DNA of 64,000 bases from Gemmataceae bacterium. GTDB lineage: Bacteria > Planctomycetota > Planctomycetia > Gemmatales > Gemmataceae. Made by a program: the position numbers and the translations under genes. Positions 1 through 9,407 of this stretch are shown here, one piece after another (within the stretch, counting starts at the first letter, position 1; each line of letters opens with the position of its first letter). The notes below the pieces were generated by a model. The model had not been told where the DNA came from. It did not search any database and saw nothing but the letters and a program-made list of their open reading frames with translations. The DNA lies in the NCBI GenBank assembly GCA_009691845.1, contig SIAJ01000002.1:62001-126000 (forward strand), read 5' to 3'.

Positions 1-262
1 GTGTCCCACTCCGTGAGTCGCCTTCCGAGGCGACGCGACTCGTGATGCGCCGACCACCCTAGCGATGTCTGGCTCCGCTTTTCCTAGATCGGCAGGATGA
101 ACCCGAATCATTAGTAAACCCGGCACTCACGGCACAAATCTCCAAATCGCTACAGGACATCCTTTCGGATCGCGCGATTTCGTGCTTCCCTGTCTTCCCC
201 GGTCGGGTTATAGTTACCTCACCTACCTTCCTGCCCCCTCGGCTTAATTCGCGGATTCGACC

Positions 263-1813
263 ATGGCACGGTTTTTCTCGCTCGTCTTCCTCGTTCTCCT
301 CGCCTCGTTCTCCTTCGCGGAATCCGTGCCAACCGCGATTGACCGGCTGATTGTCGCCAAGGTGAACGGCGCGAAGGTCTCCAAGCCTGCTGAGGACGAC
401 GAATTCTTGCGTCGGGCCTACCTGGATTTCGCGGGGACCATCCCAAGCGTCGAGCAAGCCCGTGCTTTTTTCACGGACAAGTCGCCAGACAAGCGGGCGA
501 AGTTGATCGATCAATTGCTTGCCAGCCCAGCTTACCCAAAGCGGATGGCTGACTTATTTCACGTGATGCTCATGGAGCGGCTGGGCGACTTCCCGGAATG
601 GTCCACCTACTTGAAAACTTGCTTCGAAAAGAACACCCACTGGGATGCCATGGCCCGCGATATTCTTCGCGCGAGTTCGACGGACGCCAAAGGGGCCTCG
701 TTCTTTCTCTCGAAGCGGCTTGAGAATTATGGGCAAAACCCGGTCGACTACTCCGCTCTGACTCGTGACATTGGCCGACTGTTTCTCGGCAAGAACCTGC
801 AATGTGCGGAGTGCCACGACCACCTATTCATCAAGGACTACAAGCAGCAGGATTTCAAAGGGATCCACGCGTTTGTGCAGAATACCTATCTGGTCGATGC
901 CAAGACTGCGGCCGTGGCAGAGAAGCCAACTACCACCAAGCTCGACTACATGTCCGTGTTCAAGAAAGTGCCCAAACAAACGGGGCCATCACTTCCAGGC
1001 GGCAAAGAGTTTGAACCGCCGCCGTTGAAGAAGGGCGAGGAGTACATCGTCAAGCCGGACCCGAAGACCAAAATTCCCGGCCAGTTGAAGTTCAGCCCAC
1101 TGGCGATCTTGGCCGAGGAGTTGCCGAAAAAAGACAATACGGATTTCGCTCTGAATGGTGGTAATCGCATTTGGTTCTTGCTCATGGGCCGCGGCATCGT
1201 GCATCCGCTCGATCTGCATCACAAGGAAAACCCCGCTTCGCATCCCGAGCTTCTTGCATTACTCGCAAAGGAGTTCGCTACCCACGACTTCGATATCAAA
1301 TGGCTGTTCAAGGAGATCGCTCTCTCCCAGGCCTACCAGCGGTCCAGCGAGTTTCCCAGCGGAGAAACGAAGGTTGCTCCCGAATCGTTCCGAACCGCAA
1401 TCGAAAAACGGCTCTCGGCCGAACAACTTCTAGCCGCGATGCAGCAGGCGATGGGCGTGAAGGCCGATGCAGCCGTCTTGACCAAGGTGAACAAGGCTTT
1501 TGCAAACGCCCCTCGCGAGCCGGAAGACGAAGTGAACCCTTCGTTGAAGGCGGCACTTTTTCTACTGAACGACCCGGCCGTGCTGGCCTGGCATGTTCCC
1601 AAGGGCGGCAATCTGGTCGAGCGATTGGGAAAGCTGACCGACGACAAGATCGCAGAAGAACTGTATCTGTCCGTACTCACGCGATTGCCCGCGACGGACG
1701 AACGTGGGCTGATCGAAGGCTATTTGAAGAAAAACGTTGGGGAACGCGAGAAGGCAATTGGACGATTGGCGTGGTCGCTGTTGGCATCGGCGGAGTTTGG
1801 GGTGAATCACTGA
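263..1813 (+). CDS. Secreted DUF1549/DUF1553-type planctomycete protein
   Basis: A 516-residue protein with a clear signal peptide (residues 1-19, hydrophobic core ending SFAES). The first half matches DUF1549: RRAYLDFAGTIPS, the FFTDKSPDKRAKLIDQLLASPAY segment in part, and a CxxCH motif (C181-A-E-C184-H185) that could bind c-type haem. The second half (NGGNRIWFLLMGRGIVHPLD, then FDIKWLFKEIALSQAYQRSS) matches DUF1553. These families are greatly expanded in planctomycetes and usually sit next to DUF1501 genes, as here; their biochemical role is not established. The start follows from the ATG directly before the signal peptide. The gene lies 92 bp before the DUF1501 gene and is probably co-transcribed with it. 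Confidence 0.88.
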   Translation: MARFFSLVFLVLLASFSFAESVPTAIDRLIVAKVNGAKVSKPAEDDEFLRRAYLDFAGTIPSVEQARAFFTDKSPDKRAKLIDQLLASPAYPKRMADLFHVMLMERLGDFPEWSTYLKTCFEKNTHWDAMARDILRASSTDAKGASFFLSKRLENYGQNPVDYSALTRDIGRLFLGKNLQCAECHDHLFIKDYKQQDFKGIHAFVQNTYLVDAKTAAVAEKPTTTKLDYMSVFKKVPKQTGPSLPGGKEFEPPPLKKGEEYIVKPDPKTKIPGQLKFSPLAILAEELPKKDNTDFALNGGNRIWFLLMGRGIVHPLDLHHKENPASHPELLALLAKEFATHDFDIKWLFKEIALSQAYQRSSEFPSGETKVAPESFRTAIEKRLSAEQLLAAMQQAMGVKADAAVLTKVNKAFANAPREPEDEVNPSLKAALFLLNDPAVLAWHVPKGGNLVERLGKLTDDKIAEELYLSVLTRLPATDERGLIEGYLKKNVGEREKAIGRLAWSLLASAEFGVNH

Positions 1814-1905
1814 TCGGGTTTGCCTTCGAGCCAACCGCTCGAATAGGATGCCTGCGAGGATCGTTCGAGCCGCTGGCTTGAACGCTAAACGAAAACGAGA
1901 CTGTC

Positions 1906-3174
1906 ATGTTGCGATCCAACCTCTGTACCCCCGCCGACCATCATCTCAGCCGCCGCCAATGGTTTGGCACGGCCGCCGGCGCTGCATTCACGGTTGCCGC
2001 ACCGTCTTTCGCCCAGACGGTAAAGAAGAAGCACAAGCAAGTGCTCTTCGTCTGGCTCGACGGCGGGATGTCGCAACTCGAAAGCTGGGATCCAAAGCCG
2101 AACACACAGTTCGGCGGGCCGTTTCGGACGATTCAGACCTCCGTGCCGGGCATTCACGTTTCGGAACTCTGCCCGAAATCGGCGAAGGTGATGCACCACC
2201 TCGCGCTCGTGCGCAGCCTGTGTACGCAGGACAATTCGCACTCGGCCGGTGTCGAACGCATTCAGCGTGGCGACCCGAAGAATCGCGGCGTGACCTACCC
2301 CTTCTTCGGCGGCGCGGTCTCCAAGTTACTCGGCAACGGCGACAGCGGTCTGCCTCCGTACATCTGGATCAAGCCGATGAGCGGCGGTTTCATCCCCAAG
2401 GACGGCGGCTTCCTCGGACCGAAGTACGGCGCTCTTGCGCTTGGCGATGGCAAGCCGCCCGAGAACCTGCTCCGGCCGGCCACGATGAGTGTAGCCGAGG
2501 ACCTCGAACGCAACGACCTTCGCAACTTGGTGGACAAGCGCTATGCGGAACGCCGGAGCAAGGAGAACATCGAGGCCACCAAGTATGTCTTCGATATGGC
2601 CGCCCAACTTCAGAAACGCCGGGATCTGTTTGAAGCTCCGTTTGCCCCGAAGGATCAGGAACGCTACGGCACGCACGATCTGGGTCGGCATATGCTGCTC
2701 GCTCGCCGAATGCTCGAAGCTGGCGTGACCTTCGTGAAGGTAAACTCCTACGGCTGGGACACGCACGGGGACAACTTCAACGGCCAGGGCAGCCTGGTTC
2801 CGCAATTCGATCAGGCATTTGCCGCAATGATCGAGGATCTGCACGAACGGGGCATGTTGGACAATGTGCTCGTCATCGCCATGTCCGAGTTCGGCCGCAC
2901 TCCACGAATCAACGGGCACATCGGCCGCGATCACTGGCCGGAAGCCTGGTCGCTCGTAACGGCCGGCACGGGCATTCAGAAAGGCGTCGTCGTCGGCAAG
3001 ACCAACGACAAGGGGACGTTTGTCGCCAGCGAAGAGCACGACATCGGCCACATGTTCCACACCTGGTTCAAGGCCCTTGGAATCGACCCCAAGGCCACCG
3101 AATACGATAACGAAGGCCAACCGCTGCCGATTGCCCACGACGGGTGCAAAGCAGTGAAAGAGTTGCTGCTGTAG
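1906..3174 (+). CDS. DUF1501 family protein with Tat-type signal
   Basis: A 422-residue DUF1501 protein, a family related to the alkaline phosphatase/sulfatase fold. The N-terminus has a twin-arginine motif (SRRQWFGTAAG, about residues 15-25) and an Ala-rich cleavage region ending SFAQ, so export by Tat is likely. Family landmarks are LFVWLDGGMSQLESWDPKP near residue 47, the NSYGWDTHGDN segment, and SEFGRTPRINGHIGRDHWP, which carries the Asp/His metal-type residues. The partner DUF1549-type gene lies immediately upstream. The stop codon TAG (3172-3174) is provided by the head of a REP-like palindrome that fills the space before the WD40 gene. Substrate unknown. Confidence 0.9.
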   Translation: MLRSNLCTPADHHLSRRQWFGTAAGAAFTVAAPSFAQTVKKKHKQVLFVWLDGGMSQLESWDPKPNTQFGGPFRTIQTSVPGIHVSELCPKSAKVMHHLALVRSLCTQDNSHSAGVERIQRGDPKNRGVTYPFFGGAVSKLLGNGDSGLPPYIWIKPMSGGFIPKDGGFLGPKYGALALGDGKPPENLLRPATMSVAEDLERNDLRNLVDKRYAERRSKENIEATKYVFDMAAQLQKRRDLFEAPFAPKDQERYGTHDLGRHMLLARRMLEAGVTFVKVNSYGWDTHGDNFNGQGSLVPQFDQAFAAMIEDLHERGMLDNVLVIAMSEFGRTPRINGHIGRDHWPEAWSLVTAGTGIQKGVVVGKTNDKGTFVASEEHDIGHMFHTWFKALGIDPKATEYDNEGQPLPIAHDGCKAVKELLL

Positions 3175-3227
3175 GACAGGCCTCCCGGCCTGTCTAAGAT
3201 TTGACAGGCCACCCGGCCTTGTCCTAC
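3171..3227. repeat. Inverted pair of REP-like elements (family A)
   Basis: Positions 3171-3194 read GTAG, then GACAGGCC, a TCCC loop and GGCCTGTC. Positions 3203-3227 carry the same type of unit in reverse, ending in CTAC. The GTAG head plus hairpin, in an inverted pair, is the layout of REP/BIME elements mobilised by RAYT (TnpA-REP) proteins. The first GTAG contains the TAG stop of the DUF1501 gene. An almost identical unit is at 28113-28137. Confidence 0.75.
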
Positions 3228-3237
3228 GAGAACTTCC

Positions 3238-4302
3238 ATGCCAACCGACCCCAAAGCTCTGCTCGCGAAATACCAGCCCAAGGCCGCCAAGCCGATTAGC
3301 CTGGATCAGCAACTGTGCGCCCTTCGGTTCAGCCCGGATGGCAAGACACTCGCTGCGGGTTCGTTTGAAGGAAGCGTGCGTCTTTGGGATGCGTCGGCCA
3401 ATCCCATCGCGGAGAGTCCGGCATTAAAGGGGCACAACGGCTGGGTCCAGCGCGTTGCGTTTCATCCGGACGGCAAACGCCTGATCTCGGCCGATTCGTG
3501 GGGCCAGGTCATGTGCTGGCCCTTCACGGAAAAGGATGCCAAACCGGTCTGGTCTGTGCCCAATGCGCACGATAGTTGGGTGTATTCCCTCGCCATCAGC
3601 AAGGATGGCAAAGTACTTGCCACGGGTGGCCGGGATAAGACCATTCGCATCACGAACCCGATTGATGGCAAGAAACTCAACGTCTTCAACGTCGGCGAGC
3701 ATGTACTCACGCTCGCGTTTCATCCGGATGGCAAATCGCTCGTCTCCGGCGATCTGAAGGGGCAGATCAAGCAATGGGACCTGGCCACGGGCAAGGTCGT
3801 TCGCGAAATGGATGCGAAAGAAATGTTCCTGCGTGATCGCATTCAGGACGTGGGCGGCGTGCGTTGCTTTGAGTTCAGCCCGGATGGGAAGTCACTTTTC
3901 GCAGGTGGCAGCTTGCCGAAGAGTGGCGGCTTCGTCCAGGGAATCTCGCTCATACTCTCATTCGATTGGGCAACCGGCAAAGGAACTCAACTCTACAAGG
4001 GTGCGACCGAGAACGAGGGCTACGTCTACGACATGGCCTGGCATTCCGGCGGTTTTCTGATCGGCATCACCAGCGGCCAGCCGGGACAAGGGAAACTCTT
4101 CTTTCAGCAACCAGGCGATGCCGTGCCCTTCTACACACAAGCGATTCCGAATCCGCATTCGCTGGCCATGCATCCGGAAGGAAAGCGGATTGTCCTTGCT
4201 GCCACCAACGCGAACAGTTCCGGGAATGGCCGGGCGCTCGGCAAGAACAAAGAATATCCCGGCAACTTCTCGCCCTTGCATGTGTTTGATCTGCCGGCTT
4301 AG
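3238..4302 (+). CDS. WD40-repeat protein
   Basis: A 354-residue protein made of WD40-type repeats. Recurrent units include LRFSPDGKTLAAGSFEGSVR-LWD, VAFHPDGKRLISADSWGQV, LAISKDGKVLATGGRDKTIR and LAFHPDGKSLVSGDLKGQIK-QWD, consistent with a beta-propeller used as a binding scaffold. No signal peptide or extra domain is visible. It follows the DUF1549-type and DUF1501 genes, a combination common in planctomycetes, with only the REP pair between. It is probably part of the same transcription unit. Partner unknown. Confidence 0.88.
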   Translation: MPTDPKALLAKYQPKAAKPISLDQQLCALRFSPDGKTLAAGSFEGSVRLWDASANPIAESPALKGHNGWVQRVAFHPDGKRLISADSWGQVMCWPFTEKDAKPVWSVPNAHDSWVYSLAISKDGKVLATGGRDKTIRITNPIDGKKLNVFNVGEHVLTLAFHPDGKSLVSGDLKGQIKQWDLATGKVVREMDAKEMFLRDRIQDVGGVRCFEFSPDGKSLFAGGSLPKSGGFVQGISLILSFDWATGKGTQLYKGATENEGYVYDMAWHSGGFLIGITSGQPGQGKLFFQQPGDAVPFYTQAIPNPHSLAMHPEGKRIVLAATNANSSGNGRALGKNKEYPGNFSPLHVFDLPA

Positions 4303-4726
4303 TCCCGAGTCAAGGCTTGGGATACTTCGCACGGTCGAACATCGCACATCCGAGCCACAATCTTGACTGAACGAAGTAAATAGGCGATCCCAGCAATGCC
4401 CACGCTCAACGTCGAAGTCGAAATCCTGGCCAAGGGGAGAAAGCACCAACCCGCAACTGGCGAGCAAATCGGGGCTTCGAGCGACTCCAAGAAATCTTCC
4501 AGAATTCAGTGAACTAATTTCCACCTCCGGCGTCTAATTGGTGTGGGTGCAAGATCCGTTCGCTTGAATGGATCCGGCATTCTTCCGTTCCTTGCCTCCC
4601 GGGGAGTTCACCGGGTCACCTCGACTTATTCCATCTCTCTTTCGCCTGATTCATAACAAGAACGGAACTTTCGAATTCGTTTTCGGCTTGGCAATCTTGC
4701 CTGTCTGAAAGCATGGGAGCATCACA
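4303..4726. other. Intergenic region, nothing recognised
   Basis: 424 bp between the WD40 gene and the esterase gene. Short open frames on the minus strand here have no recognisable protein features. No RNA, palindrome or terminator was found. Confidence 0.5.
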
Positions 4727-5611
4727 ATGCGAAACAGCAACCCAACGCGTCGAACATTCGTGACAGCCGTCATGGGAAGTGCGGGGGCGATGGCCGGCTG
4801 CACCGATTCAGCCCCCAACGGGGTGTCGCAAGTCGCCGTTCAACCAGACCAGCGAATTTCGTACGGAGCAGGCGAGCATCAATTCGGAGAACTGAGGATC
4901 CCGAAGGATGCCGGCCCACATCCCGTGCTCGTCGTCATTCATGGCGGCTTCTGGCGATCGGGGTTCGACTTGCGACATCTCGATCCCTTTTGCTCGGCAC
5001 TAACGGAAGCAGGCTGGGCCACGTGGAGCATCGAGTATCGCCGTATCGGCAACGAAGGGGGCGGCTGGCCTGGCACTTTTCACGATGTTGCCGCGGCAAC
5101 CGATAAGGTGCGAGACCTTGCCGGCCCGCATTCACTCGACCTGAAAAAAGTCGTGGTCGTCGGTCATTCGTCTGGCGGACACCTCGCTCTTTGGGTGGGC
5201 GGGCGGAAGCGGATTCCCGCTGACAGCGCGTTGTACAGCAAATCGCCCCTTCCGCTGAAGGGTGCTGTTAGCCTGGCGGGCGTCTGCGATCTGAAGCGAG
5301 CCTGGCAACACAACCTGGGCGGCGGGGTCGTGAACGATCTGATCGGCGGATCGCCCGAGCAGTTTCCCGATCGCTATGCGGCTGGTTCGCCGTATGAATT
5401 GCTTCCGCTCGGGCTTCATCAAGTGCTCGTTCACGGTCAAGGCGACGTCGGCGTACCTGTCGCAATGAGCGAGGCTTATGAAAAACGTGCAGTTGAGCTT
5501 GGAGATTCGGCCCGTCTCGTCGCAATTCCCGACACCGGGCATTTCGAGTTGATCAATCCCGGATCTCGGCAATGGCCGCAAATTGTCGACGCGCTGGCCA
5601 TGTTGCAGTGA
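4727..5611 (+). CDS. Tat-exported lipoprotein esterase, alpha/beta hydrolase
   Basis: A 294-residue alpha/beta hydrolase of the esterase/lipase (BD-FAE or kynurenine-formamidase-like) type. The N-terminus has a twin-arginine motif (TRRTFVTAV, residues 7-15) followed by a lipobox-like AMAGC (Cys25), suggesting a Tat-exported lipoprotein. The oxyanion motif HGGFW is at residues 72-76, the nucleophile elbow GHSSGG places Ser148 as catalytic, and the candidate base is the His of PDTGHFELI near the C-terminus. The natural substrate cannot be read from the sequence; small acyl esters are likely. Confidence 0.85.
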   Translation: MRNSNPTRRTFVTAVMGSAGAMAGCTDSAPNGVSQVAVQPDQRISYGAGEHQFGELRIPKDAGPHPVLVVIHGGFWRSGFDLRHLDPFCSALTEAGWATWSIEYRRIGNEGGGWPGTFHDVAAATDKVRDLAGPHSLDLKKVVVVGHSSGGHLALWVGGRKRIPADSALYSKSPLPLKGAVSLAGVCDLKRAWQHNLGGGVVNDLIGGSPEQFPDRYAAGSPYELLPLGLHQVLVHGQGDVGVPVAMSEAYEKRAVELGDSARLVAIPDTGHFELINPGSRQWPQIVDALAMLQ

Positions 5612-5710
5612 AGCGCCAAGATTTCACGCTCGGGTCGAAATTGAAAGCGTGTCAGCCCGATTATCGTCCCGGTGATCTCAATCTTCCTAGCGCAGTCCTC
5701 ACCACGACCG

Positions 5711-6406
5711 CGTCCAGATTTACACGAGTTCACTTACCTCACCTGGAACACGACCTTCGCCCAGTCGAAATACTGCAAGGAAAAAGGCCTGGCACTGGGC
5801 CTGAGTAAGAATGGTTACGAGGCCCAGTTACGCTACTCCGCCCAACGGTCCGGCGAGATCTTCAAGATCTTCGAGGAAGTGTTTGGCGGGAAGGACCGCC
5901 TGGTTCGTGTGCTTGCCGCGCACGGGGCCCACGTCTGGACCGGCACCACGGCCATGGACTGGAATGACGCCTACAAGGGGGCCGACGCCATCGCCAGCGC
6001 TCCCTATTTCGACGGCATGTATGGCGATGCCCGGACCGCCAACAAAGTGTCCGAGATGAGCGTGGATGAACTGCTCGCCAAGAACCGCGTCCGAAACGCC
6101 GAGTACGCAGCCGAGGCCAAGATACGCGGCTTGAAACGGATGTGCTACGAAAGCGGCCAACACCTCACCGGAGTCGGCGAAGCGGAGAACAACGAAAAAC
6201 TCACGAAGCTTTTCCACGCAGGATGGACTTGTATCTCGAAGACCTGAAGAACTGGCAGGAGGTCGGCGGCAACACGAACTGCGTCTTCTCCTCCATGGGC
6301 AAGTACACCAAGTGGGGAAACTGGGGCGTGCTGGAATGGCACGACCAGGATGAGAAGGACGCCCCGAAGATGATGGCAATTCGGGAGTGGATGAAGAAGG
6401 AACGGT
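5711..6406 (+). pseudogene. Remnant of a planctomycete secreted glycosidase-like protein
   Basis: One coherent protein is split between two frames. The first part (HEFTYLTWNTTFAQSKYC through AENNEKLTKLFHA) is in the frame of position 5672. At about 6219-6221 one base appears to be missing, and the continuation (RMDLYLEDLKNWQEVGG through MMAIREWMKKE) is in the next frame. The text resembles planctomycete proteins with cellulose-binding or glycosidase-like modules, in which a longer N-terminal part precedes the WNTTF-like segment. That part is missing, so the copy is both 5'-truncated and frameshifted. Family assignment is from memory of similar proteins and is moderate. Confidence 0.6.
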
Positions 6407-6473
6407 GGCGAGCGGAACCGCATAAGCGGCCCGAGGAGGACAAAATCGGACCGCTTATGCGGTTCCGCTCGCC
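6407..6473. repeat. Perfect 23-bp inverted repeat
   Basis: Positions 6407-6429 are the exact reverse complement of 6451-6473, with a 21-base loop. It lies at the decayed 3' end of the pseudogene and 46 bp before the next start codon. It could act as a terminator-like hairpin or be one of the dispersed palindromes of this genome. There is no T-tract. Confidence 0.8.
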
Positions 6474-6518
6474 TCGCACTTTTGTATTCTCACTTCATCA
6501 CCCTTTGAGGAACACACT

Positions 6519-8567
6519 GTGCGTTTGCTCTCCATTCTCACTCTCTGCCTCGCCCTCCCCGCCCTCGCTGCGGAACCTTCCCCCGTCGCGGGCTATCTCA
6601 AGCGGCCAATTCTTCCCGCGGACGACGTCATGCTCGAAGTACGAGACTACGTCCGGGGCAAGGTTCCGCGACTGCATCGGCCGGGGAGCGAGAAGAGCAA
6701 CATTCAGACCGCAGCCGACTGGGAGAAGGAATCCGAACGCATTCGCCAGGATGTGCTCAAAAACGTGGTCTTTCGGGGTGAAGCAGCCAAGTGGCGGGAT
6801 GCGAAGACAAAAGTCGAATGGCTCAGTACGCTTCCAGGTGAAGGCTATCGCATCAAGAAACTCCGATACGAAATCCTACCGAACTTCTGGATCCCGGCTC
6901 TTCTTTACGAACCAGAAAAGATGGACGGCAAGGTGCCCGTCAGCATGGCCGTCAATGGGCATGATGCCAGCGGCAAAGCAGCCGGGTACAAGCAGACGCG
7001 TTGCATCAACATGGCCAAGCGCGGCATGATCGTCCTGAACGTGGAATGGCTCGGCATGGGGCAGTTACGGTCGCCGGGCAATCGGCACAGCGTCATGAAT
7101 CAACTCGATCTGTGCGGCTCAAGCGGCCTGGCCCCGTTCTATCTGAGCATGTCGCGCGGGCTGGACATCCTGCTCGCTCACGAAAATGCCGACCCCAAGC
7201 GCGTGGCTGTCAGTGGGCTCTCCGGAGGTGGCTGGCAGACGATCACCATCAGCAGCCTGGACTCCCGCGTGACCCTCAGCAATCCGGTTGCGGGATATTC
7301 GAGTTTTCTGACACGCATCGACCACTTCAAAGACCTCGGCGACTCCGAGCAAACGCCCAACGACCTGGCGGTGTATGCCGACTATACGCACCTGACGGCC
7401 ATGATGGCACCGCGTGCGACCCTCCTCTCCTACAACGCGAAAGACAACTGTTGTTTTGAAGCGACTTACGCACTCGAACCGCTGCGGGCGGGGGCGGCCC
7501 CATTCTTCAAACTCTTCGATCGCGAGAAGTTCTTGCGGACGCACGTCAGCGATTGGCCAGGCGACCACAACTTTGGCATCGATAATCGCCAGGCCCTTTA
7601 CAAGATGCTCGGCGACACGTTTTATCCGGGAAATTCGAGCTACAACCCAATCGAGATGGCCTGCATCCAGGAGATCCGCAAGAAGGAAGACCTCGAAGTG
7701 GCGTTGCCGGACGGGTCGCTCGATATGAACGCACTGGCGAAATCGTTGTTAAAGGAATTGCCACGCATCCCGAGCAAGCCAAGCGATCGAGCGCAGGCCA
7801 AGAACTGGCAGGCCAATCAACGCAAGACTCTCGCGGAAGTGCTGCGAATCTCGCCCGGAATGAAAGTAACCGCTGATGCCTCGCCTCGCGGCGAGGCCAA
7901 ATCGGAAACTCAGAACGGAGTGAAGTCTACGTTCCGAGTCATGCAACTTGGCGAGAAGTGGAGCGTGCCGGTGGTCGAGATTTCAAAAGGCGAGCCGAAA
8001 GGCACGACGATTTTGATTGCGGACAAGGGCCGGGCAAGCCTGGATGCCGAAGTCGAAAAAGTGATCGCACGCGGCGAACGAGCCCTGGTCGTCGACCTGT
8101 ACTATTTCGGCGAGAGCCACCCAAAATCGCACGACTATCTTTGGTCGCTCATGCTGGCAACTGTGGGCGATCGCGCTCTCGGGTTGCAGGCAAACCAACT
8201 CCTGAGCCTGGCCCGCTGGGCCAGTCGCGATGGCGCCGCGCCAGTGAATATCGCGGCAGTCGGCCCACGTTGTAGCGTGATTGCACTCGCGGCCGGAGCG
8301 TTGGAGGAGAAAGGGATTCGGCAAGTGGAAATCGTCTCGCCACTTGGCAGCTTCAAGGAGTTGATCGAAACGAATCGAGGCTTCGAAACGTCGCCGGAGT
8401 TGTTCTGCTTCGGCTTACTCGCATCATTCGACGTGAAGGATCTCGCCACACTGGTTGCACCGAGACCCGTCATCATTCGCGATCCCTTGGAACGCGCGAA
8501 GGCCGAATTCAGTGGTTTGAGCAATTGGTACGAGACGCTGGGTGTGAAGCACGACCCGCTGAAATAG
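6519..8567 (+). CDS. Secreted acetyl-xylan-esterase-like alpha/beta hydrolase, two-domain
   Basis: A 682-residue protein starting at GTG with a signal peptide (MRLLSILTLCLALPALAAEP). The first half carries an alpha/beta hydrolase core: VNGHDASGKAAGYKQTRC, the elbow VSGLSGGGWQT with the likely nucleophile Ser, and a candidate catalytic His in the WPGDHNFG segment. The second half (from about residue 420) looks like a degenerate second hydrolase fold, with weak elbow motifs. Large acetyl-xylan-esterase-like proteins of this layout are common in planctomycetes and probably remove acyl groups from polysaccharides; that role is inferred. No ATG in frame precedes the signal peptide, which supports the GTG. 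Confidence 0.8.
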   Translation: MRLLSILTLCLALPALAAEPSPVAGYLKRPILPADDVMLEVRDYVRGKVPRLHRPGSEKSNIQTAADWEKESERIRQDVLKNVVFRGEAAKWRDAKTKVEWLSTLPGEGYRIKKLRYEILPNFWIPALLYEPEKMDGKVPVSMAVNGHDASGKAAGYKQTRCINMAKRGMIVLNVEWLGMGQLRSPGNRHSVMNQLDLCGSSGLAPFYLSMSRGLDILLAHENADPKRVAVSGLSGGGWQTITISSLDSRVTLSNPVAGYSSFLTRIDHFKDLGDSEQTPNDLAVYADYTHLTAMMAPRATLLSYNAKDNCCFEATYALEPLRAGAAPFFKLFDREKFLRTHVSDWPGDHNFGIDNRQALYKMLGDTFYPGNSSYNPIEMACIQEIRKKEDLEVALPDGSLDMNALAKSLLKELPRIPSKPSDRAQAKNWQANQRKTLAEVLRISPGMKVTADASPRGEAKSETQNGVKSTFRVMQLGEKWSVPVVEISKGEPKGTTILIADKGRASLDAEVEKVIARGERALVVDLYYFGESHPKSHDYLWSLMLATVGDRALGLQANQLLSLARWASRDGAAPVNIAAVGPRCSVIALAAGALEEKGIRQVEIVSPLGSFKELIETNRGFETSPELFCFGLLASFDVKDLATLVAPRPVIIRDPLERAKAEFSGLSNWYETLGVKHDPLK

Positions 8568-8760
8568 GTTCCAAACAGACGACAGGATCGGGAAAAGATT
8601 CTGTGCCGAACTAGGAGGTTTGTTGTTGTCTTGGGGGGTCGCGAATGCTGACTCTACACCCCTTCAACTCGGCCTCTTTTTTGTTCCGGCCCCGCCGTAC
8701 TGAGACGCAAGCCAAAGTCGGCGGGGTTTGTTGTTCGTTCTCAGCCAGCTAGCAATTCTC

Positions 8761-8818
8761 GTAGCCGCACTCGCAAGAGTGCGGGCAACGCTTCCCGCGT
8801 TCTGACGAACGCGGCTAC
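8761..8818. repeat. Inverted pair of REP-like elements (family B)
   Basis: Two GTAGCCGC-headed hairpins face each other: one reads forward from 8761 with a GCAA loop, the other reads backward from 8818 with a GTCA loop. Each stem is about 8 bp. The arrangement is that of a BIME and lies between two convergent genes. Confidence 0.8.
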
Positions 8819-8819
8819 T

Positions 8820-9356
8820 TCAACCCTCCTTCACCCGCAACCGCCTCACCTTCATCTCTCCGAATTCCGCGCGGATGCCGAAGCCAGTGGCTTTTCCTTT
8901 CGTGGCGATCGTCTTGACCGCCTTATCGTTGAGCTTGAACTCCGCTTTGTCGCCCTTGAGGATGATCTCAAGGCTATTCCATTCGCCGACCTTCCAATCT
9001 TTCACATTGCTGGCCGAGAGGTCGAACTTGATGCCGCGAAGAAAAAGGTCGTTGTTGCACTTGGCATCGGGCAGGAAGTCGAGCTTGATCTGGACGTCCT
9101 TGTCGAACTCCTTGGTTGTGAAAATCTTGACGTCGCCTTTGACCTTGGGATCGATGTGGAGGACGCCATCTTTGAGCGTGAAACGGCTCGTGAAAGCTTC
9201 CGACTTGCCGTCGAGCGAATCACCCTTCTCGGTTTTCCAACCCGTTAGATCCTTGCTGATGAGCAGCGAGAAGCCGTCCTCAAGTTTGAAGTCGTCGGCC
9301 CGCACGCAGGGTGCGAGTGCGAATGTCACCACGATCGCGGAGAGAATCGAACGCAT
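8820..9356 (-). CDS. Secreted DUF1080 (3-keto-disaccharide hydrolase-like) protein
   Basis: A small (178-residue) DUF1080-type protein, related to concanavalin-like glucanase folds. The start at 9356 is preferred over an upstream ATG at 9383 because it opens directly on a signal peptide (MRSILSAIVVTFALAPCVRA). Family features are the early ISKDLTGWKTEKGDSL, DGVLHIDPKVKG and the late VGEWNSLEIILKGDKAEFKL. Members are common in planctomycete secretomes and are linked to sugar-derivative hydrolysis; the substrate here is unknown. A REP-like element lies just upstream at 9378-9401. Confidence 0.8.
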   Translation of the reverse strand: MRSILSAIVVTFALAPCVRADDFKLEDGFSLLISKDLTGWKTEKGDSLDGKSEAFTSRFTLKDGVLHIDPKVKGDVKIFTTKEFDKDVQIKLDFLPDAKCNNDLFLRGIKFDLSASNVKDWKVGEWNSLEIILKGDKAEFKLNDKAVKTIATKGKATGFGIRAEFGEMKVRRLRVKEG

Positions 9357-9377
9357 GAGGTTCTCCAGAAAATGCTT

Positions 9378-9401
9378 CGGCACACAGAGTGTGCCAACTA
9401 C
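9378..9401 (-). repeat. REP-like element (family C)
   Basis: On the minus strand this reads GTAGTT, then GGCACAC-TCT-GTGTGCC. Two close relatives are at 49815-49838 (inside a megasynthase gene, minus orientation) and 63655-63678. Confidence 0.75.
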
Positions 9402-9407
9402 GAGGGG

